In this document: positions 54,518 to 63,147 of the stretch, in pieces
How the letters are laid out: each line of letters begins with the position of its first letter
Position numbering within the stretch: position 1 is the stretch's first letter
Origin: Streptococcus sp. 29896
Lineage (GTDB): Bacteria > Bacillota > Bacilli > Lactobacillales > Streptococcaceae
Direction: 5' to 3'
DNA length: 64,000 nt
Assembly: GCF_032594915.1 (NCBI RefSeq)
Contig: NZ_CP118733.1
Span: forward strand, 124,001 to 188,000
Notes under the pieces: model-generated
Seen by the model: the letters and a program-made list of their open reading frames with translations, nothing else
What the model was told of the DNA's origin: nothing
Databases searched by the model: none
Program-made: the position numbers and the translations under genes

Positions 54518-54704
54518 CTAGGCTTTTTCTACCATTTGTCAAGCCTATCAAGGTATTTGATGAAAAATATTTTGAGTTCAATAGTCAAAATAAGGAAATT
54601 GTTTTCTTTTGGACTAAAGTTTCGTGTAAAAAAGAGTACACGAAATTAACACCTTATGTTGAAAATTTTTGATAAGGTGTTACAATAATATTGCATAAAC
54701 AATC
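54518..54704. other. Downstream flank of the IS110 transposase with two hairpins
   Basis: Two perfect stem-loops lie here: TTTCGTGTA/TACACGAAA (about 54618-54643) and AACACCTTAT/ATAAGGTGTT (about 54650-54680). The first 11 bases are the displaced terminator arm. Some of the rest is probably the non-coding end of the IS110 element; its exact boundary cannot be placed. Confidence 0.55.
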
Positions 54705-55907
54705 TTACTGATTTTGGGTTAAAGTGTAATCGTAAAGTTTGTTATGCGTTATGAGGTAATACATTGTCCGAATGAGACGATGTATGGAGGCAATCGTGTG
54801 TGGCTTTGTAGAAGTCGTTTGCGATTGTCTTTTTCGTTTCTCATAAAAGTCGGCGATATGGCAAGGATTGGTGTGACTGGCTGAAGCGATATTGTGAATG
54901 CATTTGAACAGAATCTTTCTAGCGTAGGGATTGCCACGCTTGGTAATGTGTTCCTTAGCGAGGAAGTTACCAGATTCATAGTGTCTCAGGTCAATACCGA
55001 TAAAGGCATTGATTTGATTGGCAGACTGAAAACGGCGAATATCTCCCAGTTCACCAATAATACTTGTTGCAGTAGTCTCAGCTATTCCAGGAATAGAGAG
55101 CAGAATGTCATATTCAGGTAATGGCTGAGCTAGTTCCACCATTTGGTCTAGGACAGTTTGTCTCTGTTCAGAAAGCCGAAGCAATTCTTTTCCATAGTAA
55201 CGCACCTCTTCCAGCATTGGAGAGGTTTTCTTGACGGCACAATAAGATTGATTAGCTAGTGCTATCAGCTTCTCAGCTAAGTACGCCACACGCTTGTCAG
55301 AAATCCGTTTTGAGGTGGACTGACGAATGCTCTCTGAGAGTTCGTCCTTGCTTAAATGAAGCACGAAGTCCTTGCAAGGAAAAGCTATGACCAGGTTCCA
55401 GTATTGTTCGCCAGATGGTGTTGATAAGATATTTTCCAATTCAGGAAAAGTGACTTGTAAGACCTTGTGCAGACGGTTTTTAGCTCGAACAATGTCCTCG
55501 GTCAGATTCTGATAGAAACGGCTAAGATCCCGCAAGTTTTGGTAGACTTCTTCTTGGACATAAGTGGGTTTACGATTCAGCACAAATTGAGATTGAGCCA
55601 GTTTTTCGGCGTCAATTTGATCTGTTTTCCGCACACGCAAGCTATCCAGTTGCTTCTTAGCTTCTAAGGGATTAAGCCGTGTATAAGCATAGCCATTATC
55701 TTCTAGAAAAGTTTGGAGACGGCGAGAGTAGACACCTGTTGCTTCAAAGATGATTTCTGGCTTATGGACGGTTCTCAAATCGCCAAGTAGCCAAGCAAAG
55801 CCTAAGGCGTCATTGGATATGGTATAGCCATGAACTTTCTCACCATTGACTAGAATGGCCACTTCTGAACTTACCTTACTCACATCAATCCCAAAAACTG
55901 CACGCAT
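54705..55907 (-). CDS. IS110-family transposase
   Basis: 400 residues. The N-terminal DEDD (RuvC-like) domain starts VFGIDVSKVSSEVAI, with EATGVYSRRLQTFL and KTDQIDAEKLAQ carrying further acidic residues. The C-terminal Transposase_20 domain contains LLSIPGIAETTATSIIGELGDI and SFLAKEHITKRGNPYARKILF-type sequence with the catalytic Ser region. The ATG at 55907 follows AGAGG; a longer upstream frame reads through the non-coding leader. The protein appears intact. Members recombine DNA through a guide RNA encoded beside the gene. Confidence 0.95.
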   Translation of the reverse strand: MRAVFGIDVSKVSSEVAILVNGEKVHGYTISNDALGFAWLLGDLRTVHKPEIIFEATGVYSRRLQTFLEDNGYAYTRLNPLEAKKQLDSLRVRKTDQIDAEKLAQSQFVLNRKPTYVQEEVYQNLRDLSRFYQNLTEDIVRAKNRLHKVLQVTFPELENILSTPSGEQYWNLVIAFPCKDFVLHLSKDELSESIRQSTSKRISDKRVAYLAEKLIALANQSYCAVKKTSPMLEEVRYYGKELLRLSEQRQTVLDQMVELAQPLPEYDILLSIPGIAETTATSIIGELGDIRRFQSANQINAFIGIDLRHYESGNFLAKEHITKRGNPYARKILFKCIHNIASASHTNPCHIADFYEKRKRQSQTTSTKPHTIASIHRLIRTMYYLITHNKLYDYTLTQNQ

Positions 55908-56095
55908 GATATTACCTCTTTGTCTTGAATGATTCCTTGTTTTAGTGATGTCATTTTCAATACTCGACGTCTGGCGTCCCACATACTTTGATAACATTCT
56001 TTCTAAAACAGGTGTCTTGCCAGTTTTTGTTGCGACGTCTAGCGTCAAAAAGCCCTACGACTTAACAAGACACCTCTACTTTATCATAAAGAAAA
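55908..56095 (-). ncRNA. Candidate IS110 bridge (guide) RNA region
   Basis: The leader upstream of the transposase (minus strand) is rich in structure: a perfect 10-bp pair AGGTGTCTTG/CAAGACACCT and the direct repeat GACGC(T/C)AGACGTCG. IS110 elements with an upstream non-coding end encode a guide RNA there. Identity as bridge RNA is inferred from position and structure; its loops have not been matched to the element's ends. Confidence 0.55.
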
Positions 56096-56136
56096 AGTAG
56101 TGAGTACTCTCTCCCGTCGGAGATTTCCTCACTACT
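56096..56136. other. Inverted repeat AGTAGTGAG/CTCACTACT
   Basis: A perfect 9-bp pair (56096-56104 and 56128-56136) with a 23-base loop lies between the IS110 leader and the pfkB gene. It may mark the element's end or be an unrelated terminator-like hairpin. Confidence 0.5.
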
Positions 56137-56228
56137 AATCTTAGTATGTTTTTGTTTTATTTAAAATTATATATAAAGATATATTATTGAAAGAATTCAT
56201 GATAAAATAAGAGTGAAAGGAGTAACAT

Positions 56229-57161
56229 ATGATTCATTTAATTTGTCCCAATCCAGCTTTGGATCGCACCATTATTGTCGATCAATTGAAGAAAGAGATT
56301 CCAAACCGCCCTAAGGAAGTGCGAGACTTTCCAGGAGGGAAGAGCTTTAATGTGGCCTATGCCCTGAGAGAAAGGGGACAGTCAGACTATTGCATCCATA
56401 CAATTTTGGGTGGTCCTATTGGTGATTATTTACAGACGCTAAACATAGAAAGACAGAACCCCCTGGTTTTGACCCAACATGACCGCAACACGCGCATCTG
56501 TACCATCTATCTAGAGGAGGCTACTGGTCAGGTAGTTTTGGTTTATGAGAAGGGCTTGGAGTTGACTGAAAGTCTCTTGACTGCCTTTACTGACCGGTTA
56601 AAAGAGTCCTTATCTCCAGGTGACTTTGTGGTCTTTTCAGGTTCACTGATGACAGGAATGCCAGATGACTATATCCGTCGTTTTATCGAAGAGCATCCAG
56701 AAGTTCATACCATTGTTGACACCAGCGGCGCAGCCTTGATCCAAGCCTATCAAGCTCAACCCAGCTTGATTAAAATCAATAATGAAGAGTTGAAAGACAT
56801 CTATCCTGACCTAGACGAACACGACCCAGCAGCTATTGAAAACCTCTTGCGCCACCAAGTTCCTCATGAAAATTTGATTGTGACCTTGGGTAGCAAGGGG
56901 AGTCTAGCAAAGATTGGCAAGCACATTTTCCGTGTGCAATCACCGAAAAAAATCACCCGCAACCCGATTGCATCAGGCGACTTTTATTTGGGTGTTTTGG
57001 TCAAAGGTCTGGTGCAAAATGAAGCACCTGAAATCTATCTAGCAGAGGCTGCAGCCTTTGCAACAGCTAACTGTCTCAACGATTTTCCAGAGGTTCATCC
57101 CCATCAATTTTTATCGGTTTTACAGGAAGTAGCGGTGGAGGAGCTGGCAAATCCTTCCTAA
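56229..57161 (+). CDS. PfkB-family sugar-phosphate kinase (LacC/FruK-like)
   Basis: 310 residues of the ribokinase/PfkB fold. The N-terminal CPNPALDRTIIV and the GGKSFNVAYALRERG substrate loop are typical of tagatose-6-phosphate kinase and 1-phosphofructokinase. The catalytic motif is ASGDFYLG instead of GAGD, with the Asp retained. The likely substrate is a ketohexose phosphate, but LacC and FruK activities cannot be separated. AAGGAG precedes the ATG. Next to the mgl-type importer it suggests galactose or related sugar breakdown. Confidence 0.85.
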   Translation: MIHLICPNPALDRTIIVDQLKKEIPNRPKEVRDFPGGKSFNVAYALRERGQSDYCIHTILGGPIGDYLQTLNIERQNPLVLTQHDRNTRICTIYLEEATGQVVLVYEKGLELTESLLTAFTDRLKESLSPGDFVVFSGSLMTGMPDDYIRRFIEEHPEVHTIVDTSGAALIQAYQAQPSLIKINNEELKDIYPDLDEHDPAAIENLLRHQVPHENLIVTLGSKGSLAKIGKHIFRVQSPKKITRNPIASGDFYLGVLVKGLVQNEAPEIYLAEAAAFATANCLNDFPEVHPHQFLSVLQEVAVEELANPS

Positions 57162-57167
57162 ACCCTC

Positions 57168-57221
57168 TTGACATATTTCGGACAATATTATATTATATCA
57201 ACATAGGAAACCGTTTACAAA
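57168..57221 (+). promoter_or_regulatory. mgl operon promoter with cre site
   Basis: TTGACA (57168-57173), a 17-bp spacer and TATTAT (57191-57196). TAGGAAACCGTTTACAAA (57204-57221) lies at the predicted start and matches the cre consensus with one mismatch, so CcpA repression is expected. A LacI/GalR-type repressor could also use this site. Confidence 0.85.
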
Positions 57222-57267
57222 GTTGATTGCTTCGACTGCTTTATGCTTAAAAAGAAAGGATTAAGGA

Positions 57268-58350
57268 ATGAAAAAAGTATTGAAGCTCTTGGCGCTAGCA
57301 TTCGTTGGCTTGCTCTTGGTTGCTTGTGGTAAGTCAGAAGAAAGCAGTACTGCAGAGTCAGGGTCTGGTAAGACCTATCAAGTTGGTGTTGCCATCTACA
57401 AATTCGATGACAACTTTATGACACTCTATCGTGAAGAATTGGATTCCTACTTCAAAAAATTGAGTGAAGAAACAGGCGATACCTATGTCTTGGATATCCA
57501 AGATGGTAAGCAAGACCAAGCGACACAAACAGAACAAATCAATACCTTTATTGCACAAGGTAAAGATGTGATTTTGGCAAACTTGGTTGACCCAACTGCT
57601 GCAGGTTCCATTATCAACTCTGCAAAAGCTGCAGATATCCCAGTTGTATTGATCAACCGTGAGCCAGAAGTTGCTGAATTGGAAATCTGGCCAGGTAAAA
57701 CAACCTATGTTGGTGCAGATGCAACTCAGTCTGGTACCTTCCAAGGTGAAATCATTGCTGCTACTGACAGCAAGGGTGACATCAACGGTGACGGTACAGT
57801 GAGCTACATCACCCTCTTTGGTGACCCAGCAAACGTTGACGCACAACAACGGACAACTTACTCTGTCAAAGCCCTTGATGATGCAGGTATCAAACGTGAA
57901 GCCTTGGCTGAGCCTTACCTCGCAAACTGGGATACTGCAAAAGGTCAAGAAGTGACTGCTGCAGCCTTGGAACAATTCGGTGACAAGTTGGAAGTTATCT
58001 TTGCAAACAACGACGGTATGGCAGTTGGTGCGGTAACTGCGATCAAAGCAGCTGGCCGTACAGTTGGCAAAGACATCCTTGTAGTCGGTGTTGACGCGAT
58101 TCCAGATGCGATGGAATTGTTGGCTAAGGGTGAATTGACTGGTACTGTATTGAACGACCACTTCAACCAATCACACACTGCAGCACAAGTAGCAGTTAAG
58201 TTGATGAATGGTGAAGATGTGTCTCCTTACTACTGGGTTGACTATGTGAAAGTGACTTCAGAAGCTGATTCTGAATTGAAAGAAGCAGAAGCAAAAACTG
58301 AAACAATCGAAGAAATCAAAGAACGTTACGCAAAACGTTCAGCTGAATAA
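57268..58350 (+). CDS. mglB: MglB-like galactose/sugar-binding lipoprotein
   Basis: 360 residues. The signal peptide ends with the lipobox LLVACG, so Cys21 is lipidated and the protein sits on the outer membrane leaflet. The periplasmic-binding fold of the sugar type (Peripla_BP_4) includes DDNFMTLYREEL, the tail VVGVDAIPDAMELL and a calcium-loop-like DINGDGT segment. It resembles galactose/methyl-galactoside-binding MglB, and the operon context agrees; another pentose or hexose is possible. AAAGGA precedes the ATG. A hairpin separates it from mglA. Confidence 0.88.
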   Translation: MKKVLKLLALAFVGLLLVACGKSEESSTAESGSGKTYQVGVAIYKFDDNFMTLYREELDSYFKKLSEETGDTYVLDIQDGKQDQATQTEQINTFIAQGKDVILANLVDPTAAGSIINSAKAADIPVVLINREPEVAELEIWPGKTTYVGADATQSGTFQGEIIAATDSKGDINGDGTVSYITLFGDPANVDAQQRTTYSVKALDDAGIKREALAEPYLANWDTAKGQEVTAAALEQFGDKLEVIFANNDGMAVGAVTAIKAAGRTVGKDILVVGVDAIPDAMELLAKGELTGTVLNDHFNQSHTAAQVAVKLMNGEDVSPYYWVDYVKVTSEADSELKEAEAKTETIEEIKERYAKRSAE

Positions 58351-58390
58351 GCTTCCTGTTAAGTAATCAATTTTGCAAAACGATTAGTGC

Positions 58391-58455
58391 GTTCTCACTA
58401 TCTATGATTCCCTTGAAAAATGGTGATTGTACGTATAGTGAGAACATATTTTTTT
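58391..58455 (+). other. Intercistronic hairpin between mglB and mglA
   Basis: GTTCTCACTAT and ATAGTGAGAAC form a perfect 11-bp stem with a 33-base loop, then ATATTTTTTT. It could partly terminate transcription or protect mglB mRNA, giving excess binding protein, as is common in such operons. Confidence 0.7.
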
Positions 58456-58473
58456 GGAAAGAGAGCCGGGAGA

Positions 58474-60006
58474 ATGAGTGAATATATTTTAGAAATGAAA
58501 CATATTACCAAGACATTTCCAGGTGTCAAGGCCCTGGATGATGTTAGTTTCAAACTTCGTCCGGGAACAGTTCATGCCTTGATGGGAGAAAATGGCGCAG
58601 GGAAATCCACCCTGATGAAATGTTTGTTTGGTATTTATCACAGAGATGGTGGAACCATTTTGTTTGACGGTCAAGAAGTCAATTTCAAGGATTCCAAGGA
58701 AGCAATTGACGCAGGTGTGTCCATGATTCACCAAGAGCTGCAACCGATACGGATGATGACTATCGCTGAGAATGTCTTTTTGGGCAACTATCCCTTGGGG
58801 CGGTTTAACTTGGTTGACCATGCCAAGATGAACCAGGATACCAAGGCCTTATTGGATGAGGTGGGCTTGCAGATCGATCCCAAGACCCTGCTCCATCATC
58901 TGACAGTTTCTCAAATGCAGTCTGTCGAAATTGCCAAAGCCATTTCCCACAAGGCTAAGGTGGTCATCATGGATGAGCCGACCTCCTCCTTAACCAGTTC
59001 GGAAGTAGAAAAATTATTCAGCATTATCCAGCAGCTCAAGGAGAAAAATATTGGCATAATCTACATCTCCCACAAGATGGATGAAATTTTACGAATTTCG
59101 GATGATATTTCGGTTATGCGTGATGGCCAATATGTCGGTACATGGCCTGCAGCTGAGATGACGACAGGAAAAATCATCCAGGCTATGGTTGGTCGTGAAC
59201 TGACCAGTCTCTTCCCTGAGAAAACCAATAAGGTGGAAGAGGAAGTCGTTCTTCGACTGGAAAATCTAACTTCTCCAAGTCCCCTCTCCTTTAAGAACGC
59301 TAGTTTTGACCTGAAAAAAGGCGAAATCCTAGGGATTGGTGGTCTAGTTGGGGCCCAACGGACGGAACTGATGGAAGCCCTCTATGGTATGCGGGTCTTG
59401 AAAGAAGGGAAGATTTTTGTAAAAGGCCAAGAAGTCAAAATTAAAAATCCTGCCGCAGCCATTGCCAATAAGATCGCTCTGGTGACGGAGGACCGTCGTT
59501 TTAATGGAATTTTTGGTGTCTTATCGGTCTCTGATAATGCTTCGATTGCCTCCCTTCACCAATATTTGGGACATTTGGGCTTGCTGAACGAGAAGCAAAT
59601 CAGCCAGGTTGTTAATCAAAGTGTGGACCGTTTGCGGGTTAAAACCCCTTCGACCAAGACGCATATTGAAAGTTTGTCAGGAGGAAACCAGCAGAAGGTG
59701 ATTCTTGCCCGCTGGTTGGCCAATGATCCAGATATTCTGATCTTGGATGAGCCGACACGAGGAATCGACGTCGGTGCCAAGTATGAAATCTACCAGATTA
59801 TCAACAACCTAGCCGCAGAAGGCAAATCCATCATCATGATTACCTCAGAAATGTCGGAATTGCTTGGCGTATCTGACCGCGTCATGGTGATGTGTGAGGG
59901 ACGGATCTCCGGTTTCCTTGATCGTGAAGAGGCAACCCAAGAGGCCGTCATGACTCTGGCAACTAAATTTATGACCAATCAGCAAGGAGGAGAAACAGAT
60001 GCCTAA
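58474..60006 (+). CDS. mglA: MglA-like sugar ABC transporter ATPase
   Basis: 510 residues with two fused ABC domains. The first has GENGAGKST, VSQMQSVEIAKA and VVIMDEPTSSL; the second has a degenerate Walker A (GGLVGAQRTELMEAL), then LSGGNQQKVILARWL and ILILDEPTRGID. This is the CUT2 sugar importer type (MglA/RbsA). The ATG at 58474 is preferred; an earlier in-frame start would fall within the hairpin region. It overlaps mglC by 8 bases. Confidence 0.95.
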   Translation: MSEYILEMKHITKTFPGVKALDDVSFKLRPGTVHALMGENGAGKSTLMKCLFGIYHRDGGTILFDGQEVNFKDSKEAIDAGVSMIHQELQPIRMMTIAENVFLGNYPLGRFNLVDHAKMNQDTKALLDEVGLQIDPKTLLHHLTVSQMQSVEIAKAISHKAKVVIMDEPTSSLTSSEVEKLFSIIQQLKEKNIGIIYISHKMDEILRISDDISVMRDGQYVGTWPAAEMTTGKIIQAMVGRELTSLFPEKTNKVEEEVVLRLENLTSPSPLSFKNASFDLKKGEILGIGGLVGAQRTELMEALYGMRVLKEGKIFVKGQEVKIKNPAAAIANKIALVTEDRRFNGIFGVLSVSDNASIASLHQYLGHLGLLNEKQISQVVNQSVDRLRVKTPSTKTHIESLSGGNQQKVILARWLANDPDILILDEPTRGIDVGAKYEIYQIINNLAAEGKSIIMITSEMSELLGVSDRVMVMCEGRISGFLDREEATQEAVMTLATKFMTNQQGGETDA

Positions 60007-61006
60007 ACTTCTGTCAGATAAACCATCTCAATTTCATCTAGGAGATTTCTTGACTAAGAACTCCATGTATATCGTTGTCGCTGCCATGATTTTATATACT
60101 GGCCTGACCCAGGATAATTTCTTTACCCTTGGAAATGCTGCCAATATCATGGCTAATACCTCTGTTCGTTTTATCATTGCCTTGGGTGTATCAGGCTGCT
60201 TGATTATTCGTGGTACAGACCTATCCGCTGGTCGGATTGTGGGCTTGACTGCTATTATCACAGCGACCTTGGTGCAGCGACCAGACTTTGCCCAAAAATT
60301 TTTCCCAGACCTACCAGACATGCCGATTTTTGTACCACTTTTGGCAGCCCTAGCTGTCGGTGCCCTTCTCGGTTTGCTTAATGGTGCAATCATTTCTTTC
60401 CTCAGCGTGCCACCATTTTTGGCGACCTTGGGAACCCAGATTATGACCTATGGTTTTGTCCTTATCTACTCGCAATCCAAACCAATCGGTACCTTTAAGG
60501 ATGAGTTTGTGGCAATCGGTCAAGGCAAGTTATTTGGTTTCATTCCCTATATCACCATCATTGCAGCCCTAGTTGGTCTGGCCATGTGGGTGCTTTATAA
60601 TAAAACCCGCTATGGTAAGTACATGTATGCCATCGGTGGCAATGAGAACGCCGCAGAAGTCTCAGGTGTCAATGTTCGCTTCTCCAAAATCAAGATTTTC
60701 CTCTTGGCAGGTTTGCTCTACGGTTTAGCTGGTTTCCTCTTATCTGCTAAAACAGGTTCAGCTGGTGCAGGTGCCGGTATGGGCTATGAGCTGGATGCCA
60801 TTGCCTCTGCTACAATCGGTGGTGTATCAACTGCCGGAGGTCAAGGTACCGTACCGGGTATTCTCCTTGGGGTTTTCGTCTTTGAGTTGCTCAAAGTCTG
60901 CTTGACCTACTTGGGAGTGACACCAGATATGACCAACGTTATCCAAGGGATTGTCATCATCGTTGCTGTTGCCCTCGATATTCGGAAAACCCTTGTTAAA
61001 AAATAA
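59999..61006 (+). CDS. mglC: MglC-like sugar ABC transporter permease
   Basis: 335 residues, about nine hydrophobic helices of the CUT2 permease type. Typical blocks are RGTDLSAGRIVGLTAII, SVPPFLATLGTQIM and AIGGNENAAEVSGVNV. It starts 8 bases before the mglA stop codon, after AAGGAGGAG, so it is coupled. With MglB and MglA it forms a complete importer. A terminator follows. Confidence 0.95.
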   Translation: MPKLLSDKPSQFHLGDFLTKNSMYIVVAAMILYTGLTQDNFFTLGNAANIMANTSVRFIIALGVSGCLIIRGTDLSAGRIVGLTAIITATLVQRPDFAQKFFPDLPDMPIFVPLLAALAVGALLGLLNGAIISFLSVPPFLATLGTQIMTYGFVLIYSQSKPIGTFKDEFVAIGQGKLFGFIPYITIIAALVGLAMWVLYNKTRYGKYMYAIGGNENAAEVSGVNVRFSKIKIFLLAGLLYGLAGFLLSAKTGSAGAGAGMGYELDAIASATIGGVSTAGGQGTVPGILLGVFVFELLKVCLTYLGVTPDMTNVIQGIVIIVAVALDIRKTLVKK

Positions 61007-61023
61007 AAAAACATTTTGGAACA

Positions 61024-61050
61024 GGAACCTTCGCTAGGAAGGTTCTTTTT
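61024..61050 (+). terminator. mgl operon terminator
   Basis: GAACCTTC-GCTAG-GAAGGTTC is an 8-bp perfect stem followed by TTTTT. Confidence 0.92.
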
Positions 61051-61118
61051 GATGGTTTTGAATGTTAGGAAAACAGAGGGTCAAAACGAATGTTGGGCTA
61101 TTCGGTGAGTAGAGTTAC

Positions 61119-61147
61119 TTGTCTAGCGCTTAGAAATCAGCTATACT
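61119..61147 (+). promoter_or_regulatory. Promoter abutting the serine hydrolase start
   Basis: TTGTCT (61119-61124), a 17-bp spacer and TATACT (61142-61147), only nine bases before the ATG. There is no Shine-Dalgarno sequence. A leaderless or very short-leader mRNA is expected. Confidence 0.7.
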
Positions 61148-61156
61148 ATAACAGTT

Positions 61157-62518
61157 ATGACAAATGAGAAATATGAAAGAAAATTAAGGCGTGAAGCTCG
61201 GTCAAGGTCAGTTAAAAGACGACGCCCAAGAAGGGTACCAACTAGACGCAAGCGAAGCCATATTTATAAACGATTTCCTAGAACAAATCTAACCATTGAT
61301 CAATTATGGAAGCAAGATAAGGTTAGGAATGACCAAGAATTGGTTGCAGTTCCATTAGACCTTCCGCCTGAATCTAGTGAAGGTCTAATGAGACGGAAGC
61401 GAAAAAAAGTTTTTTTCGTTAAAGATTGGTTCCGCCTGCCCTACTTACTTGGCCTTCTAGCCGTTATTCTGGCAGGGAGTCTCCTATGGTTGGGCCAACA
61501 GGTAGTAAGCCCTTCAAACCAAACTACTGAAACGTCGACGGATCAAGCAGAAACAGATTCGGATGGAGAAGAAGATACATCCCAAACTGAGCCTACTGTC
61601 CGTCCTGTCTATAAGTCTTTGGCAGATCGGGAATTGACTCTACAAGAAGATTTGGCTTATATGGACAGCCTCTATCTCTACTATGATTATGTTCATTTGA
61701 GTTTGGAAGAGACAGTCCAAGCCTTTCTAGCAGAACAGGGGTTGGATTCCTCTCAGGTGGCCTTTACCTATAAAAACCTCCAAACCAATGAGGTCTTTTC
61801 TATGAACGACACCCAGCCGATGACAGCGGGGTCTACCTACAAACTCCCCCTGAATATGCTGGTTGTGGATGCCATTGAAAAGGGGGAAGTATCGGAAACG
61901 GAGGCCTATGATATCACCTCAACTCCTTACGAATACAAACCTGAACACGATGCCTATGTCGCCAATTATAATGGCAAAATGACCATCGCAGATATGCAAT
62001 ATGGGTCCATTGTTGTGTCAGAAAATACGCCAGCCTATGCCTTATCAGAGCGAATCGGAGGGATGGTTGCCGCCTATGGTATGTTTGGACGCTACGGGCA
62101 ATCCAAAAATCCTGATATTCCAACGTTTTCGCTAGAAGGAAACAAGACAACTAGTAGTTATTACAGCCAGGTCTTGGACTACCTCTACAATCATCGAAAC
62201 AAGTATGCCGACCTGTTGCTTTACCTAGATTTAGCTTTTGCTGGAGACTGGTATGAGGAATACGTTCACGGTGTGACCGTCTATCAAAAACCAGGTTATG
62301 TCAGGGAAGCATTGAATATCGATGCCATCGTGATGGAGGAAACGCCATATAGCATCGCCCTTTATACGGCAAACTTTGGCGGAGCCTCAGAAGACGATCT
62401 GGAAATTGATGGATTTGGCTACAATCAGGTCGTTGCTCTTGCCTATGTGATCAATCAATGGCACCGAATCAATATGAATCCTGCCAAGAAGGCTATGGTA
62501 GGCCATTATCCAATCTAA
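61157..62518 (+). CDS. Membrane serine hydrolase, class A beta-lactamase-like
   Basis: 453 residues. A basic cytoplasmic N terminus (many Arg/Lys, residues 1-85), one transmembrane helix (about 95-112), a Thr/Glu-rich linker, then a beta-lactamase-like domain. The catalytic motif is S226-TY-K229 (in AGSTYKLPLN), with S288-E-N290 as the second. A clear KTG is missing; KPG in VYQKPGYV may stand for it. It is predicted to face the wall, perhaps acting on peptidoglycan or as a binding protein. It starts just after its -10 and has no Shine-Dalgarno, so leaderless expression is possible. Confidence 0.8.
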   Translation: MTNEKYERKLRREARSRSVKRRRPRRVPTRRKRSHIYKRFPRTNLTIDQLWKQDKVRNDQELVAVPLDLPPESSEGLMRRKRKKVFFVKDWFRLPYLLGLLAVILAGSLLWLGQQVVSPSNQTTETSTDQAETDSDGEEDTSQTEPTVRPVYKSLADRELTLQEDLAYMDSLYLYYDYVHLSLEETVQAFLAEQGLDSSQVAFTYKNLQTNEVFSMNDTQPMTAGSTYKLPLNMLVVDAIEKGEVSETEAYDITSTPYEYKPEHDAYVANYNGKMTIADMQYGSIVVSENTPAYALSERIGGMVAAYGMFGRYGQSKNPDIPTFSLEGNKTTSSYYSQVLDYLYNHRNKYADLLLYLDLAFAGDWYEEYVHGVTVYQKPGYVREALNIDAIVMEETPYSIALYTANFGGASEDDLEIDGFGYNQVVALAYVINQWHRINMNPAKKAMVGHYPI

Positions 62519-62542
62519 ATAGAAAAGAAGAAAATGAAAGAA

Positions 62543-62556
62543 GACTAGGTCCATTG
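62543..62556. terminator. Left half of a palindrome split by IS copy C
   Basis: GACTAGGTC (62543-62551) and the TTG duplication precede the element; GACCTAGTC lies at 63992-64000 after it. Joined, they form a perfect 9-bp stem around CATTGGC. The window ends at the arm, so a following T tract cannot be seen. Confidence 0.75.
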
Positions 62557-62610
62557 TGAACTGCACCCCAAAAGTTAGACACAAAATCTAACGATTGGGG
62601 TGTTTTTCTT

Positions 62611-63147
62611 ATGAAATTAAGTTATGAAGATAAACTAGAAATATATGAGCTGAGAAAGAGTGGCGTGTCGTGGGTCAACCTTAGCCAGATATACAAGGTC
62701 ACTATTGCCAATCTCACATACATGATAAAACTCATGGATCGATATGGCGTGGAAAGCGTTGAAAAAGGTAAAAATAGGTATTATTCACCTGAATTAAAGC
62801 AAGAAATAATGGATAAGGTCTTGATTCATGGGTGCTCTCAACTCTCAGTTTCCCTTGATTATGCCTTGCCAAATCGAGGAATGCTTCCCAATTGGATAGC
62901 ACAATACAAGAAAAACGGGTATACTATTCTTGAAAAACCAAGAGGGAGACCGAGCAAGATGGGACGTAAACGCAAGAAAACCTGGGAAGAGATGACGGAA
63001 TTAGAGCGCCTTCAAGAGGAAAATGAACGTCTTCGAACTGAGGTGGCCTTCCTAAAAAAGTTGAGAGAACTTCGCTTGAGGGACGAAACACTAGTGCGCG
63101 AACAGCAGAAACAATTAGAGATATGGTCCAAGGAGGATTCCGACTAG
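62611..63147 (+). CDS. IS3-family OrfA, copy C
   Basis: 178 residues with two HTH regions and a leucine zipper. AAAAAAG at 63054-63060 is in frame for -1 slippage (codons CTA AAA AAG), and the -1 frame is open from there into orfB. Confidence 0.94.
   Translation: MKLSYEDKLEIYELRKSGVSWVNLSQIYKVTIANLTYMIKLMDRYGVESVEKGKNRYYSPELKQEIMDKVLIHGCSQLSVSLDYALPNRGMLPNWIAQYKKNGYTILEKPRGRPSKMGRKRKKTWEEMTELERLQEENERLRTEVAFLKKLRELRLRDETLVREQQKQLEIWSKEDSD

Noticed and set aside
55908..56048. Longer N terminus for the IS110 transposase
   Set aside because: The added 47 residues are the translated leader; the family begins at MRAVFGIDVSK, which has a good ribosome site.
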